Of a stretch of 25,182 nucleotides of DNA, positions 7,495 through 15,543 are shown in pieces. The stretch comes from CALGLS01 sp047626155. GTDB taxonomy: Bacteria; Bacteroidota; Bacteroidia; Chitinophagales; Saprospiraceae. The notes below the pieces were generated by a model. That model searched no databases. It was given only the letters and a program-made list of their open reading frames with translations, and was not told the origin of the DNA. The stretch spans positions 1 to 25,182 of the forward strand of contig JBLHRR010000076.1 in NCBI GenBank assembly GCA_047626155.1, in the 5' to 3' direction. Made by a program: the position numbers and the translations under genes. Positions within the stretch are counted from its first letter, which is position 1, and every line of letters begins with the position of its first letter.

Positions 7495-8700
7495 CTAACC
7501 TTTGATGGCCTGGATACCTGGTAAATCTTTACCTTCCAAAAATTCCAGCATGGCTCCACCTCCCGTTGAAACATAACTCACTTCATCAGCAAGTCCCATT
7601 TGGTTAACGGCAGCTACGGAGTCGCCACCACCAACGAGAGAGAAAGCCCCTTTCTTAGTTGCTTTAGCTACTGCTTTGGCCACAGTCATAGTCCCTTTAG
7701 CAAATGGCTTCATTTCAAAAACACCCATTGGGCCGTTCCAGAGCAGGGTAGCAGAATCTCCTATTAAGGTAGCGAAATCTTTTTGAGCAGCTGGCCCAAT
7801 ATCTAAACCCATCCAGCCTTTAGGAATTCGTTTACTGTATTTCGTTGCTATATTAGCTTTTGCAGAAAAATCATCTGCCACAATAGAATCCTTTGGTAAC
7901 AATATTTTTACGCCTTTCTTGTGTGCCTTTTTCAATAACCTTTCTGCCAGTTTTATCTTGTCTTCTTCAACCAGTGAATTACCAGTATTGCCGCCTAAAG
8001 CACGCATAAAGGTATAAGCCATTCCACCACCAACAATAATGTTATCTGCAAAGTCAATCAGTTTTTCTAACAATAGAATTTTATCAGAAACTTTAGCCCC
8101 TCCGATGATTGCGGTCAAAGGTCGCGCTGGATTGTGGAGTACCTTATTGGCGTTTTCAATCTCTGCGTGCATCAATAAACCAAAGGCACGATTAGCAGGT
8201 TTGAAAAATTGAGCTACAGTTGTAGTAGAAGCATGGGCACGATGAGCGGTTCCAAAGGCATCATTGATGTAAATATTTCCGAGAGCCGCTAGTTTTTTAG
8301 CGAAGGCAACATCACCAGCTGCTTCTTCTTTGTGGAATCTAGTATTTTCTAATAACAATACTTCTCCAGGCTTAAGCGCTTTAGCTAGTTTCTTTGATTC
8401 TTTCCCTCCGCAATCTGGAGAGAAATGCACTGTGGTTTTTAGTTTCTTTTTTAGATGACCAACCAAATGCTCCAAAGTGAATTTAGCAACATTGATACTG
8501 CCATCCTCATTGAGCTTTTTTTGTGGCCTTCCAAGATGCGACATGAGAATAACCGAACCACCATTTTTCAAGATATGTTTGATGGTGGGTAAGGCCCTAC
8601 GAATTCTGGTGTCATCCGTAATTTTATATTTAGCATCAAGCGGTACGTTGAAGTCCACGCGCATCAATACTTTCTTGTTTTGGAATTTTAGGTTTTTCAT
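7495..8700 (-). CDS. pgk: Phosphoglycerate kinase
   Basis: Cytoplasmic glycolytic enzyme transferring phosphate from 1,3-bisphosphoglycerate to ADP (reversible). The 401 residues fit the family length. Recognisable blocks are MRVDFNVPLD at the N-terminus with the substrate Asp/Asn, SHLGRP, LLLENTRFHKEE, INDAFGTAHRAHAST, GGAKVSDK, the LWNGPMGVFE block and the nucleotide-binding SLVGGGDSVAAV, ending GGGAMLEFLEGKDLPGI. The sequence is notably lysine-rich. The gene is followed after six bases by the broken SRAP gene. It is separated from gapA by about 300 bases with a terminator, so the two glycolytic genes are neighbours but probably separate transcripts. Confidence 0.98.
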   Translation of the reverse strand: MKNLKFQNKKVLMRVDFNVPLDAKYKITDDTRIRRALPTIKHILKNGGSVILMSHLGRPQKKLNEDGSINVAKFTLEHLVGHLKKKLKTTVHFSPDCGGKESKKLAKALKPGEVLLLENTRFHKEEAAGDVAFAKKLAALGNIYINDAFGTAHRAHASTTTVAQFFKPANRAFGLLMHAEIENANKVLHNPARPLTAIIGGAKVSDKILLLEKLIDFADNIIVGGGMAYTFMRALGGNTGNSLVEEDKIKLAERLLKKAHKKGVKILLPKDSIVADDFSAKANIATKYSKRIPKGWMGLDIGPAAQKDFATLIGDSATLLWNGPMGVFEMKPFAKGTMTVAKAVAKATKKGAFSLVGGGDSVAAVNQMGLADEVSYVSTGGGAMLEFLEGKDLPGIQAIKG

Positions 8701-8735
8701 TTTTTAAATTTATCCTAGTGTGTTTTACCCCAAGG

Positions 8736-8752
8736 GCGCAAAGAGCGCAAAG
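8736..8752. repeat. Tandem GCGCAAAG repeat upstream of pgk
   Basis: Two exact GCGCAAAG copies are separated by one A, next to a TTTTTT run, in the region that would be the pgk leader. Similar GCAAAG-type short repeats occur between genes in Bacteroidota, so this may be one copy of a dispersed element. It could equally be a regulator site. Confidence 0.35.
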
Positions 8753-8867
8753 TTTTTTCGAATGAAAATAAGTTAATATTGCGCTCGCTGCACCCCATTC
8801 GACAAGCTATGGGCAAGCAGTTGCGGTAAAAAATATAGTTGGCGGAAAGCCAAATTTCATTGCAAAC

Positions 8868-8908
8868 ATAAAAAAAACACCGCTAAAAGTTTAACGATGT
8901 TTTTTTTG
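8868..8908 (-). terminator. gapA: Terminator of gapA, T-runs on both strands
   Basis: Arms ACACCGCTA (8877-8885) and TAACGATGT (8892-8900) pair on the minus strand as nine base pairs, including two G-U wobbles, with a short loop. A run of T follows on the minus strand (complement of 8870-8877), and another T-run (8900-8907) follows on the plus strand. The wobble pairs favour the minus-strand direction, consistent with ending gapA. Confidence 0.75.
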
Positions 8909-9005
8909 CTACAAAGTTCATTGACTATTAAGAACTATTATTCCCTCATAACATCCTTTATCGTAAGATAGTGGGAATGTTAATAGTTAAAAGTCAATAA
9001 TTGTA

Positions 9006-10043
9006 TTATGCAACTACTGCTTTCTTTTTAGTCTTTCTTGGAACAGGCAACTTAGCTACTTTTCTAGCCATGTCTGCCAATCGAGCAGAGTAACCTGCTT
9101 CGTTGTCATACCAAGAAGTAACTTTTAATAAGTTACCGTTAGCCATTGTCATCTTGCTATCAAAGATACTAGAGTGCTTATTTCCAATAATATCAGTGGA
9201 AACCAACTCATCTGAAGAGAATTCAAGTATTCCTTTCATTTTCCCTTTAGCCATAGCTGCAAACTTCTTATTGATGGCTGCAATTGTTACTTTCTTTTCT
9301 GTAATGCATGTTAGGTCAACTAATGAACCCGTAATAACAGGAACACGAATGGCCATTGCTTCCAACTTACCTTTAACTGCTGGATATACTTTACCAGTAG
9401 CAGAAGCAGCTCCTGTAGATGTAGGAATAATGTTGACAGCAGCAGCACGAGCACGACGTAAGTCACTGTGCGGTGCATCCTGGATACGCTGATCAGAAGT
9501 ATAACCGTGAATGGTCGTCATGCTTCCTTGTACCAAGCCCCAAGTTTCATCGATTACTTTTACCAATGGAGAAAGGCAGTTAGTCGTACAAGAAGCATTA
9601 CTAAATATTCTATTAGAAGGATCTAGTTCGGAGTCGTTTACCCCTAAAACGATGGTTTGAATACTATCAGATTTAGCAGGAGCAGAAAGAACAACTCTTT
9701 TTGCACCAGCTGTTATATGCTTACCAGCAGATTCGTGATCACAAAATAAACCAGTACATTCTAAAACAACATCAATTTTTAATTTTTTCCAAGGCAATTT
9801 TGCTGGATCTCTTTCTGAAAGGGCAACTATTTTATGTTTTCCTATGGTGATGTGCTTAGCTGAAGCGACTACTGGCTTGGCAAAGTTTCCTTGAGCCGAA
9901 TCGTATTTAAAAAGGTGAGCTAGTGTTTCATTATCTGTTAAATCATTGATGGCAACAACTTCTACGTCTTTTGCATTCAATAAATTTCGGAGTGTTAAAC
10001 GTCCGATTCTTCCAAAACCATTAATGGCGATTTTCTTTTTCAT
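9006..10043 (-). CDS. gapA: Glyceraldehyde-3-phosphate dehydrogenase, type I
   Basis: Oxidative phosphorylation of glyceraldehyde-3-phosphate with NAD to 1,3-bisphosphoglycerate, the substrate of the neighbouring pgk product; cytoplasmic homotetramer in this family. The chosen start gives MKKKIAINGFGRIGRL, 345 residues. Visible features are the Rossmann motif GFGRIG (9-14), Asp34 in AINDL, which favours NAD over NADP, the catalytic Cys152 in SNASCTTNCL, His179 in TTIHGYTSDQ, and the conserved SWYDNEAGYS near the end. The C-terminus has a short Lys-rich tail (PRKTKKKAVVA) beyond the usual end. The reading frame extends 13 codons further upstream to 10082, but those codons overlap a good promoter element, so the shorter start is preferred. 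Confidence 0.97.
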   Translation of the reverse strand: MKKKIAINGFGRIGRLTLRNLLNAKDVEVVAINDLTDNETLAHLFKYDSAQGNFAKPVVASAKHITIGKHKIVALSERDPAKLPWKKLKIDVVLECTGLFCDHESAGKHITAGAKRVVLSAPAKSDSIQTIVLGVNDSELDPSNRIFSNASCTTNCLSPLVKVIDETWGLVQGSMTTIHGYTSDQRIQDAPHSDLRRARAAAVNIIPTSTGAASATGKVYPAVKGKLEAMAIRVPVITGSLVDLTCITEKKVTIAAINKKFAAMAKGKMKGILEFSSDELVSTDIIGNKHSSIFDSKMTMANGNLLKVTSWYDNEAGYSARLADMARKVAKLPVPRKTKKKAVVA

Positions 10044-10079
10044 AAAGAATGATTTGAATAAGTTAGTGTAAATATGACA

Positions 10080-10110
10080 CAAAAGTAAACATGTATATTA
10101 TAATAACATA
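10080..10110 (-). promoter_or_regulatory. gapA: Candidate Bacteroidota promoter of gapA
   Basis: On the minus strand TATG (complement of 10107-10110; consensus TTTG) is followed after exactly 19 bases by TACTTTTG (complement of 10080-10087), a full match to TAnnTTTG. The predicted leader to the ATG at 10043 is about 30 bases. Confidence 0.55.
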
Positions 10111-10215
10111 CTTTTTGTGACAAATGTTTTAATTCTTACTGAGTAAAGTAAAATTGCAAATGCTTTCGATTTCTAAAATCGGCTGCAAAAATATAAAAGA
10201 ATAATGGGATTAACA

Positions 10216-11553
10216 TCACATCTTCAAATCATGCCACTTTTTTGATCTCAAATACCAGACTGTAAATCCTAGCATGACCAACCAGTAAAAGATTTCCGTA
10301 GCCCAGGCCCATTCCAAACCACCGTTGGTATATTCAACTATGGCATAAATGGCAACGATATAAATAACAGCACAAACCGATTGGACCTTCAGCCCAAAGT
10401 AGGTGGCACCTGTTCCGGCCAGCCCATTGAAGTATACGCCGCCGATTGAGAATAAAAAGAGGATACCTACTAAAACCCAAAGCGTTGGTCTGGATTCTGT
10501 AATCAGTGACATATCTGCACCGCCAAGCAAGGGGTATAAAATATGTTCCGGCCAAATCGCAATTGGCAATGCCATAAACATTGTTATCAACCAACAAAGT
10601 TTTGCTGTTTTCCATATAATAGGCAGAACGGCCATTCTCTTTCTGGCTCCAATAAAATTACTAACCAAGGTGTTAATACCAGAAGCAAAACCCCAGCAAG
10701 GAATAGAAAGAAAAAGATAGACCATTCTCACTAAATTCGTAATGGCCAACTGACGTTCTCCCAGATTTTCTACTATTCCAAAAAAAACGAACCAACTTCC
10801 CAACCCGACGACCGCTTGTGCAACAATGGGACTGGCTATTTTTAATTGCTTTTTAATGAGCGGAATGTCAATTTTAGGAAACTCAAATATGTGATACTTT
10901 CGGATTTCCTTATCATATAAAACGTAACCGATGAATAGGAAAAAAGCGATACCCTCTGCGAAGGAACTGGCCACTGCTGCTCCGCCAATGCCCATTGCTG
11001 GAAGTCCAAAATGTCCAAAGATTAGGGCATAATTTAAAAATATGTTCACAACGGCCAACACAAGTGTATTGATGACAATAAAAGTAGTTCGTGCAATCCC
11101 AGTGTACAAAGCAACAATAGCCACACCCATATAACTAAAAAAGACCCCGAAGGATCTGTAATGGATGTACTCTAAACTTTTTTCATATATGACCTGAGAA
11201 TTCACAAAGGCAGCGAAGAAGTAGACAGAGCCATAGTACATAAATAAGAACATAACTACAGCCAATGCAAACTCAAAATACAGCATGGCATAAAAAGTAC
11301 GGCCGACTTCACGGTCTTGGCCTGCACCCATTCGCCTGGCAATCAAAATTTGACCACCCTTGGAAAATCCAAAACCAATAGCAGCGATTATAAGGTAAAA
11401 CACCGATACAAAACCTATGGCGGCAAAATCGACTTCGGAAAGGTGATATAAGAAAACAGAGTCACTAAGGGCAATTACATTTTGTACTGCGCTACCCAAC
11501 ATAATCGGGAGCGAAATAGATAGGATTTGACCGTATGAGGTGTTGAGCTTCAT
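10216..11553 (-). CDS. MATE family transporter (multidrug/cation-coupled efflux)
   Basis: Inner-membrane protein of the MATE (multi antimicrobial extrusion) family, which uses Na+ or H+ gradients to export drugs or metabolites. The 445 residues fit the family. It begins MKLNTSYGQILSISLPIMLG, typical of a first MATE helix, and shows about twelve hydrophobic segments in two repeated halves. The conserved tracts include SDSVFLYHLSE, GFSKGGQILIARRMGAGQD in the first half and WGFASGINTLVSNFIGARKR in the second. The substrate cannot be inferred. It is transcribed leftward, divergently from the ECF sigma gene, with about 240 bases between them. The 172-base gap to the gapA start shows no clear terminator. 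Confidence 0.93.
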   Translation of the reverse strand: MKLNTSYGQILSISLPIMLGSAVQNVIALSDSVFLYHLSEVDFAAIGFVSVFYLIIAAIGFGFSKGGQILIARRMGAGQDREVGRTFYAMLYFEFALAVVMFLFMYYGSVYFFAAFVNSQVIYEKSLEYIHYRSFGVFFSYMGVAIVALYTGIARTTFIVINTLVLAVVNIFLNYALIFGHFGLPAMGIGGAAVASSFAEGIAFFLFIGYVLYDKEIRKYHIFEFPKIDIPLIKKQLKIASPIVAQAVVGLGSWFVFFGIVENLGERQLAITNLVRMVYLFLSIPCWGFASGINTLVSNFIGARKRMAVLPIIWKTAKLCWLITMFMALPIAIWPEHILYPLLGGADMSLITESRPTLWVLVGILFLFSIGGVYFNGLAGTGATYFGLKVQSVCAVIYIVAIYAIVEYTNGGLEWAWATEIFYWLVMLGFTVWYLRSKKWHDLKM

Positions 11554-11793
11554 TGAAAGAGCAAATCACGGGATTTAATTTGGGTTTTGCAAATAAAACG
11601 GGATCTTTGAGGATGGGTAGCGGTCAACAGTATAGATACTAATTAAAAAATATTGCAAAGAGACCCAACCAATTCGTAAATTTAAGCGTGACGACCATTA
11701 TAAAACAACTTAGTTTACTTATTTCGTTAGATCATAACATGGATATGCGTAAAACTAAGGAGGGAAACAACTAAAACAGAACTGAATTAATAA
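11554..11793. promoter_or_regulatory. Divergent control region between MATE gene and ECF sigma operon
   Basis: 240 bases between divergent genes. A possible plus-strand promoter is TTG (11653-11655), 21 bases, TAAATTTA (11677-11684), one mismatch from TAnnTTTG, giving a sigma-gene leader of about 100 bases. The leader contains a 12-codon open frame (11739-11774) and a strong Shine-Dalgarno-like AAGGAGGG (11757-11764) that is too far (29 bases) from the sigma ATG to serve it. The promoter assignment is weak. Confidence 0.35.
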
Positions 11794-12357
11794 ATGGCGA
11801 TAAACCCAACATTAATAAAAGATTGTGCTCGAGGAGATCGAAAGGCCCAGTTTCAGCTTTACAAAAGCTGTTATGCCCTGTTGATGAGCGTCTGTCTGCG
11901 TTATCGTAAACAGGAAAATGATGCTGTTGAGATTCTAAACGTTGGTTTTATGAAAATTCTGACCAACCTGGATAAGTATAAAGAGCATGTACCTTTTGAG
12001 GCTTGGAGTCGAAGAATCATGATTAATACTCTGATTGACGATTTCCGTAAGAATAGAAAAGTACGGGAGTTAATAGAATCGACTGATTTTGAACATGAGA
12101 AAATTTATAAAGATTCTATCGAATACAATGATGCTGATCAGCAGTTTGACGCTGATGACTTGCAGAATATGATTAATAAGCTTCCTCCCATGTCAGGCAA
12201 GGTTTTCAACTTATTTGCTATTGATGGTTATAGTCATAAAGAAATTGGAAAGCTCCTGGGAATTAGTGACGGAACTTCTAAATGGCATCTTTCCTTTGCT
12301 AGAAAAAAATTGCAAGGGATGGTTAAGGAGGCTATGAAATCAACAAGAGTAATCTAG
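11794..12357 (+). CDS. RNA polymerase sigma factor, ECF subfamily (sigma-70)
   Basis: Extracytoplasmic-function sigma factor of 187 residues that would direct RNA polymerase to its own regulon. Region 2 (about 10-90) includes DAVEILNVGFMKILTNLDKY and WSRRIMINTLIDDFRKNRK. Region 4 (about 124-173) has LPPMSGKVFNLFAIDGYSHK and IGKLLGISDGTSKWHLSFAR, the Bacteroidota helix-turn-helix pattern. There is no sigma-70 region 1 or 3. The ATG at 11794 is fixed by an in-frame TAA directly upstream. The barrel-bearing putative anti-sigma gene starts 29 bases downstream, the arrangement expected of a sigma/anti-sigma pair, so its activity is likely held in check by that membrane protein. Confidence 0.93.
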   Translation: MAINPTLIKDCARGDRKAQFQLYKSCYALLMSVCLRYRKQENDAVEILNVGFMKILTNLDKYKEHVPFEAWSRRIMINTLIDDFRKNRKVRELIESTDFEHEKIYKDSIEYNDADQQFDADDLQNMINKLPPMSGKVFNLFAIDGYSHKEIGKLLGISDGTSKWHLSFARKKLQGMVKEAMKSTRVI

Positions 12358-12386
12358 AAACATATCATTAGACACATAATAATAAT

Positions 12387-13922
12387 ATGGAACAAAAATA
12401 CATAGATAATTTTTTTAAAGACAAGCTCGAACATCGGGAAGTGGCTTTCTCTGAGGGGGCCTGGTTGGCTGCCGAAAAGATGATCGTTGCGGAGGAACAA
12501 AAGCGACGCTGGGGAGGCCTGGGTCAGTTATGGTTCCTATTGCCTTTCTTAATCGCGGGTATGTTGCTTTATGTTTATCAAACACAACCTCTTGATTCAA
12601 CGCTTCCGCAAAACGGAATGTCTGTAATGCCATCGATGTTGCCAACCTTCGGTAAAGAAAGCACAATGACTACTTTGGAGGCTAATGGAAATGAGCATAC
12701 CGTAGTTGTTGATAAAGGAATAACGAACAATAACAATGCATCGCCGGAAGGTGATGCTTCTGTAGTTGTTGCAGGAACTGTCGTGACGGATGCCCCATCC
12801 TCTTTTTCTAACAAAAATAATACAAAATCAACTTCAACGACTAAATCAAGTTCGACTAGTAACCAGGGATCTGTAAAAATGCTTGTTCCTCCATCAAGAA
12901 TAGAAAAGAGCCAAAAGCCTGTGAAGAAGAAAACAAGGAAAGAAGTGCCAATGGCTTTGAATCAAAACGTACCTCCAATAGCTATTGAAGAAAAGGCATT
13001 ACCTTCTGTTATTACATCTGACCCTTTATTAGCCCAAAGCGAATCAACAGTAAGTCCGATAGAGGAAACCGTTAAGATTGATTATGAAAAAGGAAGGGTT
13101 GCAACTTTAGGTTTAGAGAGTCCTAATTATCAGATAGAAAAAGCAGAACCAGTAGTTAAACAAACTAAATTACACTATTATAAAAGAAACAGGTTCAGTG
13201 TTGGTCTGCTTTCTTCCGCCATTGTTACGCCAAGCTTTAATGACAAAATCATAGGACTTTCCGGAATGAATATCGGGGCTACATTTTCTTATAGGCTGAA
13301 CTCAAGATGGTCTGTTAATACAGATTTATTGTATGAATTTCACGGGAGGAACTATGCTTTCGCCAACGGTAACAATTCTCTTACATATGAGTACCAAAGT
13401 TATAGTTTTGGTTTAGATGACAACAAATATAATGTACAAGTGAAGCAATCTCACTTGCTAACGGTTCCGCTTTACATGAAATATCACATTGGCAGACATG
13501 GAATTGATTTAGGCGTACAAGGAGTATACACCCTAGGATTAAGAGGTAAGATAGAAGAGGAAACTATTTCTTCAAATGAAACAGCCTCTACCAGAGAAGC
13601 GAAGACAACTTGGGTTGATTCGGATAGAATTTCTCCTTTCCAGTTCAATATAATGCTGGGTTACCAGCTCAACTTAACAAAACGGTTAAGTGTTGGGCTA
13701 CGTTCTGTGATCGTTCCATCCCGTCTGCCTCGCTTTGGGAATGATGATGAAAACGCCTACAATGCATTAGAAATTATAGGTATCGGTAATCCGGATTCGG
13801 TAGATGGAGAAAAAGCACCAATACCTTTATTCGCGCACAATGCCATTAATTTTCACTTTAGGATTCAATATAATTTAAACCCCAAAGTAAGACACATCAC
13901 AAAACCTTTAATGGGCTTATAA
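12387..13922 (+). CDS. Putative dual membrane-spanning anti-sigma factor with outer-membrane beta-barrel
   Basis: 511 residues with no N-terminal signal peptide. Residues 1-45 are a cytoplasmic segment containing FFKDKLEHREVAFSEGAW, matching the conserved short motif with a Trp that precedes the membrane helix in Bacteroidota ECF-linked proteins. Residues about 46-65 are one transmembrane helix (LWFLLPFLIAGMLLYVY). Residues about 70-265 are low-complexity, rich in Ser, Thr, Asn, Lys and Pro, and look disordered. Residues about 268-511 are an outer-membrane beta-barrel (PF13568-like) with alternating strands such as RFSVGLLSSAIV, MNIGATFSYRLN, WSVNTDLLYEF and FHFRIQYNL. The natural reading is a protein crossing both membranes: the N-terminus binds the upstream ECF sigma and the barrel senses the outer membrane. 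This is the Dma architecture described in Bacteroides thetaiotaomicron. Its stop codon overlaps the next ATG by one base. The anti-sigma role is inferred from architecture and position. Confidence 0.8.
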   Translation: MEQKYIDNFFKDKLEHREVAFSEGAWLAAEKMIVAEEQKRRWGGLGQLWFLLPFLIAGMLLYVYQTQPLDSTLPQNGMSVMPSMLPTFGKESTMTTLEANGNEHTVVVDKGITNNNNASPEGDASVVVAGTVVTDAPSSFSNKNNTKSTSTTKSSSTSNQGSVKMLVPPSRIEKSQKPVKKKTRKEVPMALNQNVPPIAIEEKALPSVITSDPLLAQSESTVSPIEETVKIDYEKGRVATLGLESPNYQIEKAEPVVKQTKLHYYKRNRFSVGLLSSAIVTPSFNDKIIGLSGMNIGATFSYRLNSRWSVNTDLLYEFHGRNYAFANGNNSLTYEYQSYSFGLDDNKYNVQVKQSHLLTVPLYMKYHIGRHGIDLGVQGVYTLGLRGKIEEETISSNETASTREAKTTWVDSDRISPFQFNIMLGYQLNLTKRLSVGLRSVIVPSRLPRFGNDDENAYNALEIIGIGNPDSVDGEKAPIPLFAHNAINFHFRIQYNLNPKVRHITKPLMGL

Positions 13923-14530
13923 TGAGAAATACTACTTATTTTTTTCTAGTTGTTTTATTCTTTTTCAGTAGCTGTGCAAAGGAACAGTTGGAGGTAGACA
14001 TTCCTCCACAAACGCCTTTGTTCAAAGTTAACTTGATGAAGGATGGTCAACAATTGTTAATAGAAGCAGGTAAAGACGATTTCTATCTGTTTACAGACGC
14101 TAGCATCTCTACCGCTGGGGATGTATTTGCTCCAATTAGTGAATTTGCCAAATTGGAACCTTGCATAGCTAACTGTCTGGAAACATTTTCTATTAATATT
14201 AAAAACATTCCCACAGCAGAAGTAGATACCTACTTTGATGAAATGGATTTCAATGCTGAAAAATTCAATTTGTTGGCTGATCCAGATACCGCTGGTGCTA
14301 TCGTAATAAAATACATAGATCAAGGTGGAGTAGAATATCTGTCTTCCCTCGGAGTTCAGGCAAATGGAAATTATTTTACTATTACAGATATAGAGTCGTA
14401 CCTCAATAATGATAAAGGTCAGCAAACGAAACTAGTTCATGCGGTGCTTCAATGCAACTTATTTAATGATACAGGGGAGTCTTTAGAATTGAAAAGTGGA
14501 GAAATCATAATTGCTATAGCGATTCCTTAA
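13922..14530 (+). CDS. Lipoprotein co-translated with the barrel anti-sigma factor
   Basis: 202 residues, family not recognised. A lipoprotein signal peptide ends in FFSSC (Cys18), so the mature protein is probably anchored in the outer or inner membrane facing the periplasm or surface. The remainder is acidic and predicted to be beta-rich, with a CIANC pair (about residues 80-84) and a third Cys near the end (LQCNLF). The ATG shares its A with the stop codon of the barrel gene (TAATG at 13920-13924), implying translational coupling and fixed stoichiometry with it. Being third in a sigma/anti-sigma operon, it may be an accessory sensor or ligand of the barrel; that role is inferred only from position. 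No obvious strong terminator follows. Confidence 0.75.
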   Translation: MRNTTYFFLVVLFFFSSCAKEQLEVDIPPQTPLFKVNLMKDGQQLLIEAGKDDFYLFTDASISTAGDVFAPISEFAKLEPCIANCLETFSINIKNIPTAEVDTYFDEMDFNAEKFNLLADPDTAGAIVIKYIDQGGVEYLSSLGVQANGNYFTITDIESYLNNDKGQQTKLVHAVLQCNLFNDTGESLELKSGEIIIAIAIP

Positions 14531-14575
14531 TAAATATTTTGTATTCTTAAACGGCTCCTTTCGTTTACGTTTTGT

Positions 14576-14583
14576 TATCTTTG
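14576..14583 (+). promoter_or_regulatory. Candidate -7 promoter element for the second lipoprotein gene
   Basis: TATCTTTG is a full match to the Bacteroidota -7 consensus TAnnTTTG and lies 22 bases before the ATG at 14606. No good TTTG is found 19-21 bases upstream. A six-pair hairpin (TAAACG 14548-14553, CGTTTA 14562-14567) just upstream followed by CGTTTTGTT may be a weak terminator of the preceding operon. Confidence 0.4.
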
Positions 14584-14605
14584 ATCTCAAACAAAAACGC
14601 AACAA

Positions 14606-15541
14606 ATGAATTTCAGCCTAACAACAAAGCACCTCCCGTGCTTAATACTCACTTTGATTGTAACTTCTTTTTTCCCCGCCTGCGTCATTGACGATACCAC
14701 ACCCAACGCAATTCCATCACATAATTATCCTTCCTTTGAAGCACTTTTCAAAGACAGTCTTTATCAGGTAGAAAACCAAACAATCAATGCTGCAGAGTCT
14801 GTTGATCTGAATTCTACGTTTAACACAAATCTTAAGCTAACCGAAAATAGTTTGCTTAATTCTAATGGGGAAGTAGTTAGTGGAGCCGTTGAGGTTCAAT
14901 TAATCGAACTCCTAAAAAAGAGTGATTTGATTATGTCAGGGTTATCAATGGTAAGAAACAACGGAACACTATTGGAACTGGCTGGTGGCTTCTCCGTTAC
15001 GGCTTGGCAAAACCAAGAACAACTGGATTTTAATGGAACAATAGAACTGGATTTTGATGATCCGGGAGTACTAAGCAATCAGAATGGAGACCTTTCTGTC
15101 TTTTATTGCGCAACAGACAGTTCACCTTTAGAGAAAGCAGCAGCAGATCAAAGCAGTGTTGAATTAGTAGGGGATAGATATGAATTGACAGGTCGTCAGA
15201 TCGGTTGGGTATTGGCTGCTCAGGACTTTGTTCCTACAAATGGTACAACTAGTCTTAGCTTGAATAGCAATCTAAATGAAACGGAAGTAATGGATGAACG
15301 TGCTTATGTTTTATTCAATGACTTCACCGGAGTACTTAGCTTACCTAAAAATGGAAGTACATTCTCTACAATTGGTCTTCCTATAGGTCAAAGTGCTACT
15401 ATTGTTATGATCGCCTTTGATCAGCAAAAATTCTATATTGCTACAGAGGAAATTACTATTTCAGAAAATCAATCATTGGGTATGGTTCTTCAAGGTTACC
15501 CGGTTGTAGATTTTGTTACTTTGTTGAAAGCAATTGATTAA
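14606..15541 (+). CDS. Bacteroidota secreted lipoprotein of unknown function
   Basis: 311 residues. The N-terminus is a signal peptide with a lipobox-like SFFPAC, predicting lipidation at Cys26. The middle carries the pattern VVSGAVEVQLIELLKKSDLI, then MSGLSMVRNNGTLLELAGGF and SVTAWQNQEQLDF. This GxVxVxLxE...sG...nGxLLExxGxF arrangement recurs in uncharacterised Bacteroidota cell-surface proteins with Ig/ZU5-like beta folds; the family assignment is from memory of the pattern. The second half is probably also all-beta. It has its own promoter-like element, so it need not be part of the sigma operon although it follows by only 75 bases. It is convergent with the Spy-like gene, with only two bases between the stop codons. 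Confidence 0.7.
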   Translation: MNFSLTTKHLPCLILTLIVTSFFPACVIDDTTPNAIPSHNYPSFEALFKDSLYQVENQTINAAESVDLNSTFNTNLKLTENSLLNSNGEVVSGAVEVQLIELLKKSDLIMSGLSMVRNNGTLLELAGGFSVTAWQNQEQLDFNGTIELDFDDPGVLSNQNGDLSVFYCATDSSPLEKAAADQSSVELVGDRYELTGRQIGWVLAAQDFVPTNGTTSLSLNSNLNETEVMDERAYVLFNDFTGVLSLPKNGSTFSTIGLPIGQSATIVMIAFDQQKFYIATEEITISENQSLGMVLQGYPVVDFVTLLKAID

Positions 15542-15543
15542 AT

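Larger units (their letters stand above)
8701..9005. other. Intergenic region between gapA and pgk
   Basis: About 300 bases without a gene. It contains the gapA terminator (8868-8908), a TATGTTTG -7-like element on the minus strand (complement of 8863-8870) that could start a long pgk leader but lacks a good -33, and two direct copies of GCGCAAAG (8736-8743, 8745-8752). A more GC-rich stretch (about 8780-8860) has no coding signal that I can recognise. Confidence 0.4.

Noticed and set aside
10167..10181. Small hairpin CGATTT/AAATCG as terminator of the MATE gene
   Set aside because: Only six pairs with a three-base loop and no T-run on the minus strand.
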